Shown here piece after piece: positions 18,580 to 26,921 of a DNA stretch of 64,000 nt. This DNA comes from an uncultured Bacilli bacterium. Lineage in GTDB: Bacteria; Bacillota_I; Bacilli_A; RF39; UBA660. The notes under the pieces were generated by a model. It did no database searches and had not been told where the DNA came from. It was given only the letters and a program-made list of their open reading frames with translations. The stretch is from NCBI GenBank assembly GCA_934098705.1, contig CAKOPC010000002.1, positions 248,001 to 312,000 on the forward strand. The letters run 5' to 3'. Each line of letters begins with the position of its first letter. Within the stretch, counting starts at the first letter, position 1. Position numbers and translations under genes: made by a program.

Positions 18580-18619
18580 GAGTAATTAAGTTACTCCTTG
18601 CTTCTTATAAATTAAGAAG
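18580..18619 (+). promoter_or_regulatory. Structured leader before rpsF
   Basis: Two hairpins lie back to back: GAGTAA/TTACTC (18580-18596) and CTTCTTA/TAAGAAG (18601-18619). In many bacteria the S6:S18 pair represses its own operon through a leader structure. I could not match the conserved CCG bulge of the described S6:S18 motif, so the role is inferred from position only. Confidence 0.4.
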
Positions 18620-18645
18620 ACATAAGTCCAAGAGGAGGTGTAAAT

Positions 18646-18933
18646 ATGAATAAATACGAAATCATGTTTATAGTTAATCCAACTTTAGAAGAAGCAACTA
18701 TTAACAAAGTTGCAGAAGATATGAAAAACATAATTTTAAACGCTAAAGGTGAAGTAACTGAAGAACAAGCAATGGGTCAAAGAGATTTAGCTTATGAAAT
18801 TAATAAACATAAAAAAGGCTATTATTTCTTTTATAAAGTAAATGCTGATGCTGAAACAGTAAAAGAATTTAATCGTCTTGCTAACGTAAATGAGAATGTT
18901 ATTCGTCATTTAATTGTAAAAGTAGAAAAGTAA
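18646..18933 (+). CDS. rpsF: 30S ribosomal protein bS6
   Basis: bS6 binds the 30S platform together with bS18. It is 95 residues, normal length, with the ferredoxin-like fold signature: MNKYEIMFIVNPTLEE, a GQRDLAYEINKHKKGYYFFY core and the RHLIVKVEK C-terminus. AGGAGGTG sits eight bases before the ATG. First gene of the conserved rpsF-ssb-rpsR operon, with nine bases to ssb. Confidence 0.97.
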   Translation: MNKYEIMFIVNPTLEEATINKVAEDMKNIILNAKGEVTEEQAMGQRDLAYEINKHKKGYYFFYKVNADAETVKEFNRLANVNENVIRHLIVKVEK

Positions 18934-18942
18934 GAGGTATTT

Positions 18943-19443
18943 ATGAATAAAGTATTATTAATTGGAAGACTTACTCGAGATCCAGAATTAAGATACACTG
19001 GAACTAACCTTCCTGTTGCATCTTTTACTGTAGCAGTAAATCGTAATTTTACTGGTGCAAATGGAGAAAGAGAAGCCGACTTTATACCAGTAATTGTTTG
19101 GAGAAAACAAGCTGAAAACGTAAAAAATTATATAGGTCAAGGTAGCCAAGTAGCAGTTGAAGGACGTTTACAAGTTAGAAGTTATGACGATGCAAACGGA
19201 CAAAAAAGATATGTTACTGAAGTTGTTGCAGACAATGTTCAATTTTTAGACACAAAAGCAAGTAGAGATCAAAGACAAACACAAACTCCATATGATATGC
19301 CAAATTCAAATAATGATGGCAATAGTTATGCTGATAACGTAACACCATATGATATGGATGTTAAAGGAACAGAAGTTAAAGATGATCCCTTTAAAGACTT
19401 TGGTGATGAAATAAAAATTGAAGATAACGAGCTACCATTTTAA
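18943..19443 (+). CDS. ssb: Single-stranded DNA-binding protein
   Basis: SSB coats single-stranded DNA during replication and repair. The 166-residue protein has an OB-fold (1-105: MNKVLLIGRLTRDPELRYT, FIPVIVWRKQAENV, GQGSQVAVEGRL), a disordered linker rich in Asn, Gln and Asp, and the conserved acidic tip DNELPF that recruits partner proteins. Sandwiched between rpsF and rpsR as in most Firmicutes, with 18 bases to rpsR. Confidence 0.97.
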   Translation: MNKVLLIGRLTRDPELRYTGTNLPVASFTVAVNRNFTGANGEREADFIPVIVWRKQAENVKNYIGQGSQVAVEGRLQVRSYDDANGQKRYVTEVVADNVQFLDTKASRDQRQTQTPYDMPNSNNDGNSYADNVTPYDMDVKGTEVKDDPFKDFGDEIKIEDNELPF

Positions 19444-19461
19444 AAAGAAAGGAAGATTAAC

Positions 19462-19677
19462 ATGGCAGAATTTTTTAGAAAAAAGAAAAAAGTTTGTTAT
19501 ATGTGTGCTGGAAAAGATATTAACTATAAAAATGTTGAAATCTTAAAAAAGTACATTAATGATAAAGGTAAAATTTTACCAAGACGTGTAACTGGTGCTT
19601 GTGCAAAACATCAAAGATATATAGCAGGAGAAATCAAAAAAGCAAGAGCAATAGCACTATTACCATATACAAAATAG
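19462..19677 (+). CDS. rpsR: 30S ribosomal protein bS18
   Basis: bS18 pairs with bS6 on the 30S platform. It is 71 residues with the family core VEILKKYINDKGKILPRRVT and AKHQRYIAGEIKKARAIALL. It keeps a CYMC pair and a later TGACAKH, so it is the cysteine-containing (zinc-capable) form. An AAAGGAAG Shine-Dalgarno sequence precedes the ATG. Last gene of the operon, followed by a strong terminator. Confidence 0.96.
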   Translation: MAEFFRKKKKVCYMCAGKDINYKNVEILKKYINDKGKILPRRVTGACAKHQRYIAGEIKKARAIALLPYTK

Positions 19678-19681
19678 TTAT

Positions 19682-19720
19682 AAACTGTGTTTATCTAATA
19701 GATATTTACACAGTTTTTTT
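19682..19720 (+). terminator. Intrinsic terminator after rpsR
   Basis: AAACTGTGT pairs with ACACAGTTT, with an inner ATCT/AGAT extension, and is followed by a run of T. Confidence 0.85.
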
Positions 19721-19739
19721 AATTTTTAATAAAAATATA

Positions 19740-19768
19740 TTGATACAATTAAATACCTATGCTATAAT
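19740..19768 (+). promoter_or_regulatory. Promoter for ywiB-argS-rpoE
   Basis: TTGATA (19740-19745), a 17-base spacer and TATAAT (19763-19768), about 20 bases before the ywiB start. Confidence 0.75.
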
Positions 19769-19787
19769 CTTAAGGTGAAATCTTGAG

Positions 19788-20141
19788 GTGATATTTATAA
19801 ATAAATATTTAATAGATTTAAAACTAAATGATTTTAAAATAAACTGTTATGGAAATATAGATAATAATAAAATATTATTTATACATAATAATATTAATTA
19901 TACGTTTGACATAGATAAAACTATTTTAATAAAGGAAGATAATAATTACTTATTTACCTTTTTATTTAAAGATAATATACTTATATTGCATGATAAAATA
20001 CAAAATAGAGATATTAACATTAAATTGTTAATAAATAAACTTGAAATTTTTGAAAAAAAGATTATAATTAATTATCAAATAGAAGATGATAGATTTAATT
20101 TAACATTAACTTATACGGAAGGTGGAAATTATGGATATTGA
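19788..20141 (+). CDS. ywiB: YwiB-like DUF1934 beta-barrel protein
   Basis: This 117-residue protein ends in YQIEDDRFNLTLTYTEGG, closely matching the C-terminus of Bacillus YwiB (DUF1934, a lipocalin-like barrel of unknown function). It sits directly upstream of argS as in Bacillus. There is no ATG at the front. GTG 19788 has an AAGGTG Shine-Dalgarno sequence ten bases away. That GTG is itself part of a GAGGTG that could instead serve an AUA start at 19797. I annotate GTG but the start is uncertain. The 3' end overlaps argS by 11 bases. Confidence 0.75.
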   Translation: MIFINKYLIDLKLNDFKINCYGNIDNNKILFIHNNINYTFDIDKTILIKEDNNYLFTFLFKDNILILHDKIQNRDINIKLLINKLEIFEKKIIINYQIEDDRFNLTLTYTEGGNYGY

Positions 20142-21741
20142 AAAAGAATTAAAAACTCTTATAAAAAACAGTATAGAGTTTGATTTAAAAGAAGAAGATA
20201 TTGTAATAGAACATCCCAAAAATAATGAACATGGAGATTATTCATCAAATGTTGCTTTAAAGTTTTGTAAAGTTTTAGGTAAGAATCCTATGGATGTTGC
20301 AGAAGATATAAAAAACAATATTTCTTCAAATTTAGTAGAAAAAATAGAAATTGTAAGACCTGGATTTATTAACTTTTTTGTTAAAAAAGATTATTTATTA
20401 GACAATATAATAAATATAATAGAACAAGGTTCCTCATACGGAAAATTAGAATCTAAAAATAAACGTGTAAATGTTGAGTTTGCAAGCATTAATCCAACAG
20501 GAATTATACATTTAGGACATGCAAGAGGATCTTGTTTTGGAGATAGCTTAGCTAATGTTTTAGCTTTTGCAGGTTATGATGTAACAAGAGAATATTATGT
20601 AAATGATGCTGGTAATCAAATGAATAATATGGCTTTGTCAATTATTGAAAGATATAAAGAAATTCAAGGATTAGAAAGTCATATGGAAGATGACTATTAT
20701 CACGGTAAAGAAATAACTGATATAGCCAAAAAGTTATATGATGAATACGGTAATAAATTAGATATAAATGATGTTAAATTTTTCAAAGATTATGGTCTTA
20801 AAACATTTTTAAATAGAATAAAAGAAGATTTAGAGGCCATAAATGTTAATTTTGATGTATGGACAAGTGAACAAACTCTAAGAGATAGAGGTTTGGTTAG
20901 TGATGCTTTAAAAAAACTAAAAGAACAAGGTTATACTTATGAAAAAGACGGAGCATTATATTTAAAAACAACTCTATTTGGAGATGAAAAAGATCGTGTT
21001 TTAGTAAAAACGGACAATTCTTACACATATTTTATGCCTGATATAGCATATCATTTAGATAAATTAAATCGTGGTTTTGACAAATTAATAGATGTTTTTG
21101 GCTCAGATCATCATGGTTATGTTGCAAGATTAAAGGCTGCTGTTACAATGTTAGGACAAGATAAAGATAAATTGGATGTTCACCTAATTCAAATGGTAAG
21201 AGCAATAAAAGATGGTAAAGAGTATAAATTATCAAAAAGAACAGGTAAGACAATTACTTTAAATGATTTGGTTGAAGAAACAAGTGTTGATGCTGTAAGA
21301 TACTTTTTTGTTGCCAGAAGTATTGATAGTATGATGGATTATGATGTTGACCTTGCTCTTCAAAAAAATAATGAGAATCCCGTATATTATATAGAATATG
21401 CTCATGCTAGAATATGTTCTATATTAAAAGATAAAGAAATAAATATAGATAAAAACTATAAATTTGAAACAATTACAAGTATTGATGCATATAATGTTTT
21501 AGCAAAATTATTAGAATTTCCAAAAGTTGTTGCAAGAAGTGCTAATAATTATGCACCACATCTTATAGCAACATATGCCTATGAACTAGCTAGTATGTTC
21601 CATAGTTATTATGCTAAAGAAAAAGTAATAACAGAAGATTCTAAGGCAACAAATGAAAGACTATTGATGTTACAAGCAATTAAAATTACTATTTATAATG
21701 CTTTAAAATTAATTGGAATAGAAAGTCCAGAAAGGATGTAA
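20131..21741 (+). CDS. argS: Arginyl-tRNA synthetase
   Basis: This enzyme charges tRNA-Arg. At 536 residues it has the N-terminal Add-1 domain (about 1-85), the class I HIGH-equivalent HLGHARGS within NPTGIIHLGHARG, and the KMSKS-equivalent KLSKRTGKT. A DALR anticodon-binding domain fills the C-terminus (EYAHARICSILKD). I start at ATG 20131, because GGAAGGTGG lies at the right distance before it, rather than at GTG 20122 within that Shine-Dalgarno sequence. The operon is ywiB-argS-rpoE, as in Bacillus. Confidence 0.96.
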   Translation: MDIEKELKTLIKNSIEFDLKEEDIVIEHPKNNEHGDYSSNVALKFCKVLGKNPMDVAEDIKNNISSNLVEKIEIVRPGFINFFVKKDYLLDNIINIIEQGSSYGKLESKNKRVNVEFASINPTGIIHLGHARGSCFGDSLANVLAFAGYDVTREYYVNDAGNQMNNMALSIIERYKEIQGLESHMEDDYYHGKEITDIAKKLYDEYGNKLDINDVKFFKDYGLKTFLNRIKEDLEAINVNFDVWTSEQTLRDRGLVSDALKKLKEQGYTYEKDGALYLKTTLFGDEKDRVLVKTDNSYTYFMPDIAYHLDKLNRGFDKLIDVFGSDHHGYVARLKAAVTMLGQDKDKLDVHLIQMVRAIKDGKEYKLSKRTGKTITLNDLVEETSVDAVRYFFVARSIDSMMDYDVDLALQKNNENPVYYIEYAHARICSILKDKEINIDKNYKFETITSIDAYNVLAKLLEFPKVVARSANNYAPHLIATYAYELASMFHSYYAKEKVITEDSKATNERLLMLQAIKITIYNALKLIGIESPERM

Positions 21742-21746
21742 AGTTT

Positions 21747-22208
21747 ATGAAAAGTTTAAAAAATTTAAAGTATGAAGATTTAGAAGTTATGTCATATAGT
21801 GATATAGCAGAATTAATATTAAAAGAAAATGGAAAAGAAAAATCAACAGCAGATCTTTTTAGAAAAATATGTGATTTATTAAAGTTACCAGAAAAAACTT
21901 TTGAAAATAAAATAGGGGATTTTTATACAGCATTAACAACAGACAAAAGATTTATTTTACTTGAAACAGGCAACTGGGATTTAAAAGAAAATCATTCTGT
22001 TGCTAAGTTAAAATTAGATGATGAATTTAGTGACTTAGAAGAAGATGAAGATATTGAAGATACTCCAAATAGTGATGTAGAAGAAGAATACGAAGATGAA
22101 GATAAAGACATTTATGATGATTCAAGAGAAGAAGATGACGATGATATAACAGATGAATATAAAGATTTAGTTATAGTAGATGAAGAAGATTTAGAAGAAC
22201 AATCATAA
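21747..22208 (+). CDS. rpoE: RNA polymerase delta subunit
   Basis: Delta is a Firmicute-specific RNA polymerase subunit that speeds enzyme recycling and shifts promoter selectivity. This 153-residue protein has the N-terminal HARE-HTH domain (about 10-85: MSYSDIAELILKENGKEKST, then FYTALTTDKRFILLETGNWDL). A long, almost purely acidic unstructured tail (about 92-153) follows, the defining architecture of RpoE. Position after argS is conserved. Five bases separate it from argS and 12 from prfA. Confidence 0.95.
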   Translation: MKSLKNLKYEDLEVMSYSDIAELILKENGKEKSTADLFRKICDLLKLPEKTFENKIGDFYTALTTDKRFILLETGNWDLKENHSVAKLKLDDEFSDLEEDEDIEDTPNSDVEEEYEDEDKDIYDDSREEDDDDITDEYKDLVIVDEEDLEEQS

Positions 22209-22220
22209 AAGGAGGTTCAT

Positions 22221-23282
22221 ATGATAGATAGATTAGAGGAAACCTTAAAAAAATATAATGAATTACAGGAAAAGTTGCAACAAGAAGAAGTGATGCAAAA
22301 TATAAATTTATTAACAGAACTATCAAAGCAAGCAAGTTCTATGGAAGAAGTTGTAAACGTATATAAAAAATATAAGGAAATACTAAAAAATATTGAAGAT
22401 GATAAAGAATTATTAAAAGATGAAGATTTAAAAGATATAGCAAAAGATGAATTACAACAATTAGAAGATGAGAAAATATTAATAGAAAAGAAGTTAGAAA
22501 TATTACTTCTTCCAAAAGATCCAAGAGATGGTAGCAATGTTATTATGGAGATAAGAGGAGCAGCTGGCGGAGATGAAGCAGATATTTTTGCAGGGGACTT
22601 ATTTAGAATGTACCAAAAATATTTCGAAAAACAAGGCTTTAAAACAGAAATAATAAACGCCTCAAATAATGAAGGTGGCGGTTTTTCTCAAATTGAATTT
22701 TTGGTAAAAGGAGATAATGTTTTTTCTAAGCTAAAGTATGAAAGTGGTACACATAGAGTTCAAAGAATACCAGAAACAGAATCGAACGGTAGAATCCATA
22801 CATCAACCGCAACAGTTGCTGTGCTTGCCGAAATGAAAGATGTTGAAATAGACATAAATCCAAGTGATTTAAAAATAGATGTTTATAGAAGTGGTGGAGC
22901 AGGAGGACAAAGTGTAAATACTGCAGATAGTGCCGTTAGAATAACCCATTTACCAACCGGAGTTGTTGTAACATGTCAAAATGAAAGAAGTCAACAACAA
23001 AATAAAGCTAAAGCCATGGAAATATTAAAATCAAAACTATATGAAGAAGAATTAAGAAAAAGAGAAGAAGAATATGGTAATGATAGAAAAATAAAAATAG
23101 GAACTGGCGATAGAAGTGAAAAAATAAGAACTTATAATTATCCACAAAATAGATTAACAGACCATAGAATAGGTTTTACTATAAATAAATTAGATAGAGT
23201 TTTAGAAGGAGACCTTGATGAAGTAATTGAGGCTCTAATAAATGAAGACCAAAAAAGAAAGTTAATGCAAAATGAATATTAA
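22221..23282 (+). CDS. prfA: Peptide chain release factor 1
   Basis: RF1 terminates at UAA and UAG. It is 353 residues, normal length. The PxT-type recognition tripeptide is in RVQRIPETES (RF2 in this window has SPF), and the GGQ loop is in GGAGGQSVNTADSAVRITH. AAAGGAGG precedes the ATG. It overlaps prmC, the methylase for its GGQ glutamine, by 11 bases, the standard Firmicute arrangement. The upstream coupling to rpoE is less usual. Confidence 0.97.
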   Translation: MIDRLEETLKKYNELQEKLQQEEVMQNINLLTELSKQASSMEEVVNVYKKYKEILKNIEDDKELLKDEDLKDIAKDELQQLEDEKILIEKKLEILLLPKDPRDGSNVIMEIRGAAGGDEADIFAGDLFRMYQKYFEKQGFKTEIINASNNEGGGFSQIEFLVKGDNVFSKLKYESGTHRVQRIPETESNGRIHTSTATVAVLAEMKDVEIDINPSDLKIDVYRSGGAGGQSVNTADSAVRITHLPTGVVVTCQNERSQQQNKAKAMEILKSKLYEEELRKREEEYGNDRKIKIGTGDRSEKIRTYNYPQNRLTDHRIGFTINKLDRVLEGDLDEVIEALINEDQKRKLMQNEY

Positions 23283-24072
23283 TGATTTATTAAAAATAGA
23301 CTCAAATTATACAATTAATGAAAAACAAATCATTATGCAAAAACTATTAAATTGTGATAGAAGTAAACTATATGAAATAGAAGTAATAAATGATAAAAAA
23401 ATAATAAAAAAATATCAAAAAATGATAAAAAGTCCTCTTCCAGTATCATACCTTCTTAAAGAAGCACCATTTTTATCATGGATGTTTTATGTAAATAAAG
23501 ATGTATTAATACCAAGATTTGAAACAGAAGAATTAGTATTAAAAACAGATGAACTTTTAAAAAAACATTTCAAAAAAGATGTATCAATATGTGACATAGG
23601 GTGTGGAAGTGGTGTTATTGGTATATCTTTAAAACTATTAAATGAAAAAAGTAATATAACTTTAACAGATATATCTAAAAAAGCTTTAAAAGTTGCTAAA
23701 AAAAATTCCAAAATACATAATGCTAATGTAAAATTTATACATAGTGATATGTTATCTAAAATAACATCAAAGTATGATATTTTAATAAGTAATCCGCCTT
23801 ATCTTTATGAAAACAGTGATATTGAAGATGATGTACTAAAATATGAACCACATATAGCGTTATATGGAGGTACTAAATATTATGAAGAAATACTAAAGGG
23901 TGCTAAGAATATTTTAAATAGTAAAAACATAATAGCTTTTGAAATAGGTCATGATGAAAAAGAAGAAGTAATAAAACTTGCAAATAAATATTTTAAAGAT
24001 GCCAATATTATAAGCATGAAAGATTTAAATAATTTTGATAGATACATATTTATTTTAAATAATATTGCATAA
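23272..24072 (+). CDS. prmC: Release-factor glutamine methyltransferase
   Basis: PrmC methylates the GGQ glutamine of RF1 and RF2. The 266-residue protein has an N-terminal helical release-factor-binding domain (1-75), a SAM-binding motif DIGCGSGVIG (108-117) and the catalytic NPPY motif (174-177). It overlaps prfA by 11 bases, so enzyme and substrate are co-translated. The ATG falls inside the last codons of prfA. Confidence 0.96.
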   Translation: MNINDLLKIDSNYTINEKQIIMQKLLNCDRSKLYEIEVINDKKIIKKYQKMIKSPLPVSYLLKEAPFLSWMFYVNKDVLIPRFETEELVLKTDELLKKHFKKDVSICDIGCGSGVIGISLKLLNEKSNITLTDISKKALKVAKKNSKIHNANVKFIHSDMLSKITSKYDILISNPPYLYENSDIEDDVLKYEPHIALYGGTKYYEEILKGAKNILNSKNIIAFEIGHDEKEEVIKLANKYFKDANIISMKDLNNFDRYIFILNNIA

Positions 24073-24111
24073 AAATTAATTGATATTACCATTATTAAAT
24101 CAGGTGATAAA

Positions 24112-24642
24112 ATGAAAAAAATATTAATTTTTATAAGCATATTATTTTTTTTATACATTGCATTTGAAGTAAAAAATAATTATTATGTAATACCAGATGA
24201 ATCAATAAGATTTAGAGTAATAGCAAATAGCAATAGTACTAAAGACCAGTATATTAAAAAAAGAGTAAAAGAAGCTTTAGAAAAGGCTTTTTATGAAGAA
24301 CTTAAAGTATCAAATACTATAGATGATTCAAGAAATATAATTCAAAATAATATGAATAACTATAAAAAAACTATTAAGGAAACATTAGAAAAGTTAAACG
24401 TTGATATGGATTATGAAGTTTCTTTTGGACTTAATTATTTTCCAGAAAAAGAGTATAAAGGGGTTGTATATAAAGAAGGGGAATATGAATCACTTGTTAT
24501 TACGCTTGGAAATGGTGAAGGAGAAAACTTTTGGTGCGTACTATTTCCCCCAATTTGTACTTTAGAAGTAGAAGAAGATGATGATATTTCCTATAGATTT
24601 TTAATAAAAGACTTATTTGATAAATATATTTTAAACAAATAA
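24112..24642 (+). CDS. spoIIR: Stage II sporulation protein R
   Basis: SpoIIR is made in the forespore and secreted to trigger SpoIIGA cleavage of pro-sigma-E in the mother cell. This 176-residue protein has a single N-terminal membrane/signal segment (1-20) and the family hallmarks IRFRVIANSNSTKDQYIK and, near the end, GEYESLVITLGNGEGENFWC followed by VLFPP. These two blocks are diagnostic. Sigma-E genes are not in the window. The gene is separately terminated; no confident sigma-F promoter was identified in the short upstream gap. Confidence 0.93.
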   Translation: MKKILIFISILFFLYIAFEVKNNYYVIPDESIRFRVIANSNSTKDQYIKKRVKEALEKAFYEELKVSNTIDDSRNIIQNNMNNYKKTIKETLEKLNVDMDYEVSFGLNYFPEKEYKGVVYKEGEYESLVITLGNGEGENFWCVLFPPICTLEVEEDDDISYRFLIKDLFDKYILNK

Positions 24643-24652
24643 GTCTTTTTTT
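24606..24652 (+). terminator. Terminator overlapping the spoIIR 3' end
   Basis: AAAAGACTTATTT (24606-24618) pairs with AAATAAGTCTTTT (from 24637), followed by more T. The whole left arm is coding. Confidence 0.75.
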
Positions 24653-24691
24653 ACTTAAATAATTGTTTTATAATAATACTTGAGGTTTTTT

Positions 24692-25048
24692 ATGAATACA
24701 GATAAAATGTTAGAAAGTTTAGCAAAATCAAAATTTAGAAGTAGTTTTAAACTTGGTAAAAAATACATAGATTATATAGATAAAGTAGGATTAGTAAAGA
24801 TAAGAAGTCATGCTAAAGACTTTATAGAAAAAAGACTAGCTGTAAAACCATTAAATGATGGGCATCAAACACCTTATAAAGGACATCCTGTTTTTATAGC
24901 ACAACATGCAACTGCAACCTGTTGTAGGAAATGTCTAAACAAATGGTATAAAATAGCTGAAAATAAAACCTTGACTGAGGATGAAATAACAAGCATTTTA
25001 AATATTATAATGAAATGGATAGAGAAACAGTATAAAAGTAAGGTTTAG
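24692..25048 (+). CDS. DUF4186 family protein
   Basis: This 118-residue soluble protein has the family core FRSSFKLGKKYIDYIDKVGL, HAKDFIEKRLA, NDGHQTPYKGHPVFIAQHAT and CCRKCLNKW. The conserved His and Cys residues suggest a metal site. Function is not known. I use ATG 24692, with TTGAGG six bases upstream acting as Shine-Dalgarno sequence, rather than the TTG within that element. Confidence 0.8.
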   Translation: MNTDKMLESLAKSKFRSSFKLGKKYIDYIDKVGLVKIRSHAKDFIEKRLAVKPLNDGHQTPYKGHPVFIAQHATATCCRKCLNKWYKIAENKTLTEDEITSILNIIMKWIEKQYKSKV

Positions 25049-25052
25049 AAGT

Positions 25053-25081
25053 TTGACAAGTCTAAAAAAAAGTGATATAAT
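25053..25081 (+). promoter_or_regulatory. Consensus promoter for the 25142-28937 pair
   Basis: Perfect TTGACA (25053-25058), a 17-base spacer and perfect TATAAT (25076-25081). Among the strongest promoters in the window. Confidence 0.85.
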
Positions 25082-25096
25082 ATAAGCCGTTCTTAA

Positions 25097-25119
25097 AGAT
25101 TATGCCGTAAGGCAAATCT
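25097..25119 (+). promoter_or_regulatory. 5'-UTR hairpin with GTAA tetraloop
   Basis: AGATT-A-TGCC, loop GTAA, GGCA-AATCT. This is a nine-pair stem with one bulged A, capped by a GNRA tetraloop, lying in the roughly 55-base leader between promoter and gene. The role is unknown. It could be a stabiliser or protein-binding hairpin. Confidence 0.5.
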
Positions 25120-25141
25120 ATATCTAAAGGGGGAAAATGAT

Positions 25142-26902
25142 ATGAACGATAGAAATATATATAAAAACTATGATAAAAATGATAATTTAATATCAATAAA
25201 CTTTAAAAATCAAAGATATGATTTAACAAAAATGACAAAAGAAGAAGCTATAAAAGACATTGTAAAACAAGATGAAAGTATAAAAAAAGACATTATAAGT
25301 GGTAAAGTAAAATTTATTAAAACAGTTTTAGATGATGAAATAACTATGACAGATTATGAAAAAGAGTTATTAACAAAGTTTAAACAAGAAGAAGAACCAA
25401 AAAAAATAAAAAGCGTAAGACAAACTTCAACTAATGATGATAAAATAAGAAGAGAAACAGCTTTTTCAAGATGTGCTTTAGCCATAGCTTTACTTAGTAT
25501 TGTAACAGCTTATGGAATAGTTCATTATAATAAATTTGTTAAACCACAAAAATTAAGCCTAGAAAATGAAAAAGGCAAAGTGATAGAAGCAGTTACGACA
25601 CTTGATTTAGAAAGTGAAGTATTAACAAATGCTAAAGAAAATGTAGAAAGTGCTATAAATAACTTTATAACATTAAAAGATAACTATAAAATAGATAATA
25701 AAACATTTTATATAACTAGTGAAGAGTGGTTAACAGCTTACCTATACTTAAATGGTTATGATTATACTATTCAAGATTTAAAAGAAATATTAAAAGATAA
25801 CCCTGATTTTTATAGCAAGATGTCAAATAATTATAGAAGTTTTTGTGAAACAGCATCATTTTATTCAAGTGTTGCAGATATAGCTATTGTAAATAAAGAT
25901 TTCTTTATAAATGAAGAAGCTTACAATATATATATGAATTACTGGAATACATTTAAAGAAGCAAGAGATAATCCAAGTAAAGAGAATAAAGCAAAACTTG
26001 AAAAAATGACAAAAGAAATGTATGGATTAGAACCAAATAAAGGTGACATAAATTATGATAATTATCCTGGTGTATTATCATTTATAGGACATACCATTGT
26101 TCCAGCAGGTGCTAATTATTTTCATATAATAACACAAGATACTTATGATAAAGCAATGGGAATATATAAATATGATAAAAATGGTAATTTACTTGAAACA
26201 CATGGAAAAATAGAAATGATAACATGTGATACTATTGAAATTCAAAGATTTGATAAATTAAATGATTATGTAACATCAAGTGAAGTTAAATTTGATAATT
26301 TAATGACTTGGTTTAATGAAATGAATAGTAAATTAGATGAAACAAATAAAGTAACATCAAGTCTATTCTTTGAATACTTTAATAAGAAAAAAAATCAAAA
26401 TAATAATAAAAATAATAATAAAAACAGCAATAAAGGTAGCAAAAGTAGTTCATCAAGTAATAGTAAACCTTCACAAGGTAATAGTAGTATAATATCAAGA
26501 GATGAAGCAGTTAAAGATTTTGGAGAAGATGAAGTAAAAAAAGCCGAAGATGAAGCTAAAAGTGATTTTGAAAAAGATTATCAAGATGAAATAGCCAAAG
26601 AAAATGCTAGAAAACAAGGAATTTTAGATGCTAATAGTAGAATTGAAAGCTATTTAAATACTCTTATGTATGATACAACAGCACTTCTTAATGCATCAAG
26701 TAGTGATATCACACAAATTGGAAATAGTGTTAAAGCAGGATATACCGGAAGCTATGCTAGTTATTATAACGAAGGTGTTGATGCCGCAGTTTCATCTGGA
26801 ATAGCAGAACTTAAAAGCATGCAAGAACAATATAGAAAAGCTTTAGAAGATATAAATACTAATTCATTTAATGATACAGAAAGTCTTGTTAGAACAAGAT
26901 AA
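25142..26902 (+). CDS. Large single-pass membrane protein, unknown
   Basis: This 586-residue protein has a charged cytoplasmic head (1-105), one membrane segment (about 110-127), and a large outer region with no recognised fold. That region includes an Asn/Lys/Ser low-complexity linker (about 415-450) and a helical C-terminal domain rich in Asp, Glu and Lys. The orientation is predicted as type II (N-in). It is expressed from a consensus promoter with a GGGGG Shine-Dalgarno sequence and is followed after 19 bases by another single-pass surface protein, so the two probably act together at the envelope. No family recognised. Confidence 0.65.
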   Translation: MNDRNIYKNYDKNDNLISINFKNQRYDLTKMTKEEAIKDIVKQDESIKKDIISGKVKFIKTVLDDEITMTDYEKELLTKFKQEEEPKKIKSVRQTSTNDDKIRRETAFSRCALAIALLSIVTAYGIVHYNKFVKPQKLSLENEKGKVIEAVTTLDLESEVLTNAKENVESAINNFITLKDNYKIDNKTFYITSEEWLTAYLYLNGYDYTIQDLKEILKDNPDFYSKMSNNYRSFCETASFYSSVADIAIVNKDFFINEEAYNIYMNYWNTFKEARDNPSKENKAKLEKMTKEMYGLEPNKGDINYDNYPGVLSFIGHTIVPAGANYFHIITQDTYDKAMGIYKYDKNGNLLETHGKIEMITCDTIEIQRFDKLNDYVTSSEVKFDNLMTWFNEMNSKLDETNKVTSSLFFEYFNKKKNQNNNKNNNKNSNKGSKSSSSSNSKPSQGNSSIISRDEAVKDFGEDEVKKAEDEAKSDFEKDYQDEIAKENARKQGILDANSRIESYLNTLMYDTTALLNASSSDITQIGNSVKAGYTGSYASYYNEGVDAAVSSGIAELKSMQEQYRKALEDINTNSFNDTESLVRTR

Positions 26903-26921
26903 ATTAAGGGGGAAGTAAGTT

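Noticed and set aside
18573..18645. The described S6:S18 mRNA motif in the rpsF leader
   Set aside because: Two hairpins are present but the conserved CCG bulge was not found, so I only list a structured leader.
25082..25141. Riboswitch (for example cyclic-di-GMP type) in the 25142 leader
   Set aside because: Only one short hairpin exists in about 55 bases and no riboswitch core sequence was recognised.
26395..26480. AAT-rich simple sequence resembling a microsatellite
   Set aside because: It is in frame and encodes an Asn/Lys/Ser linker within a continuous protein.
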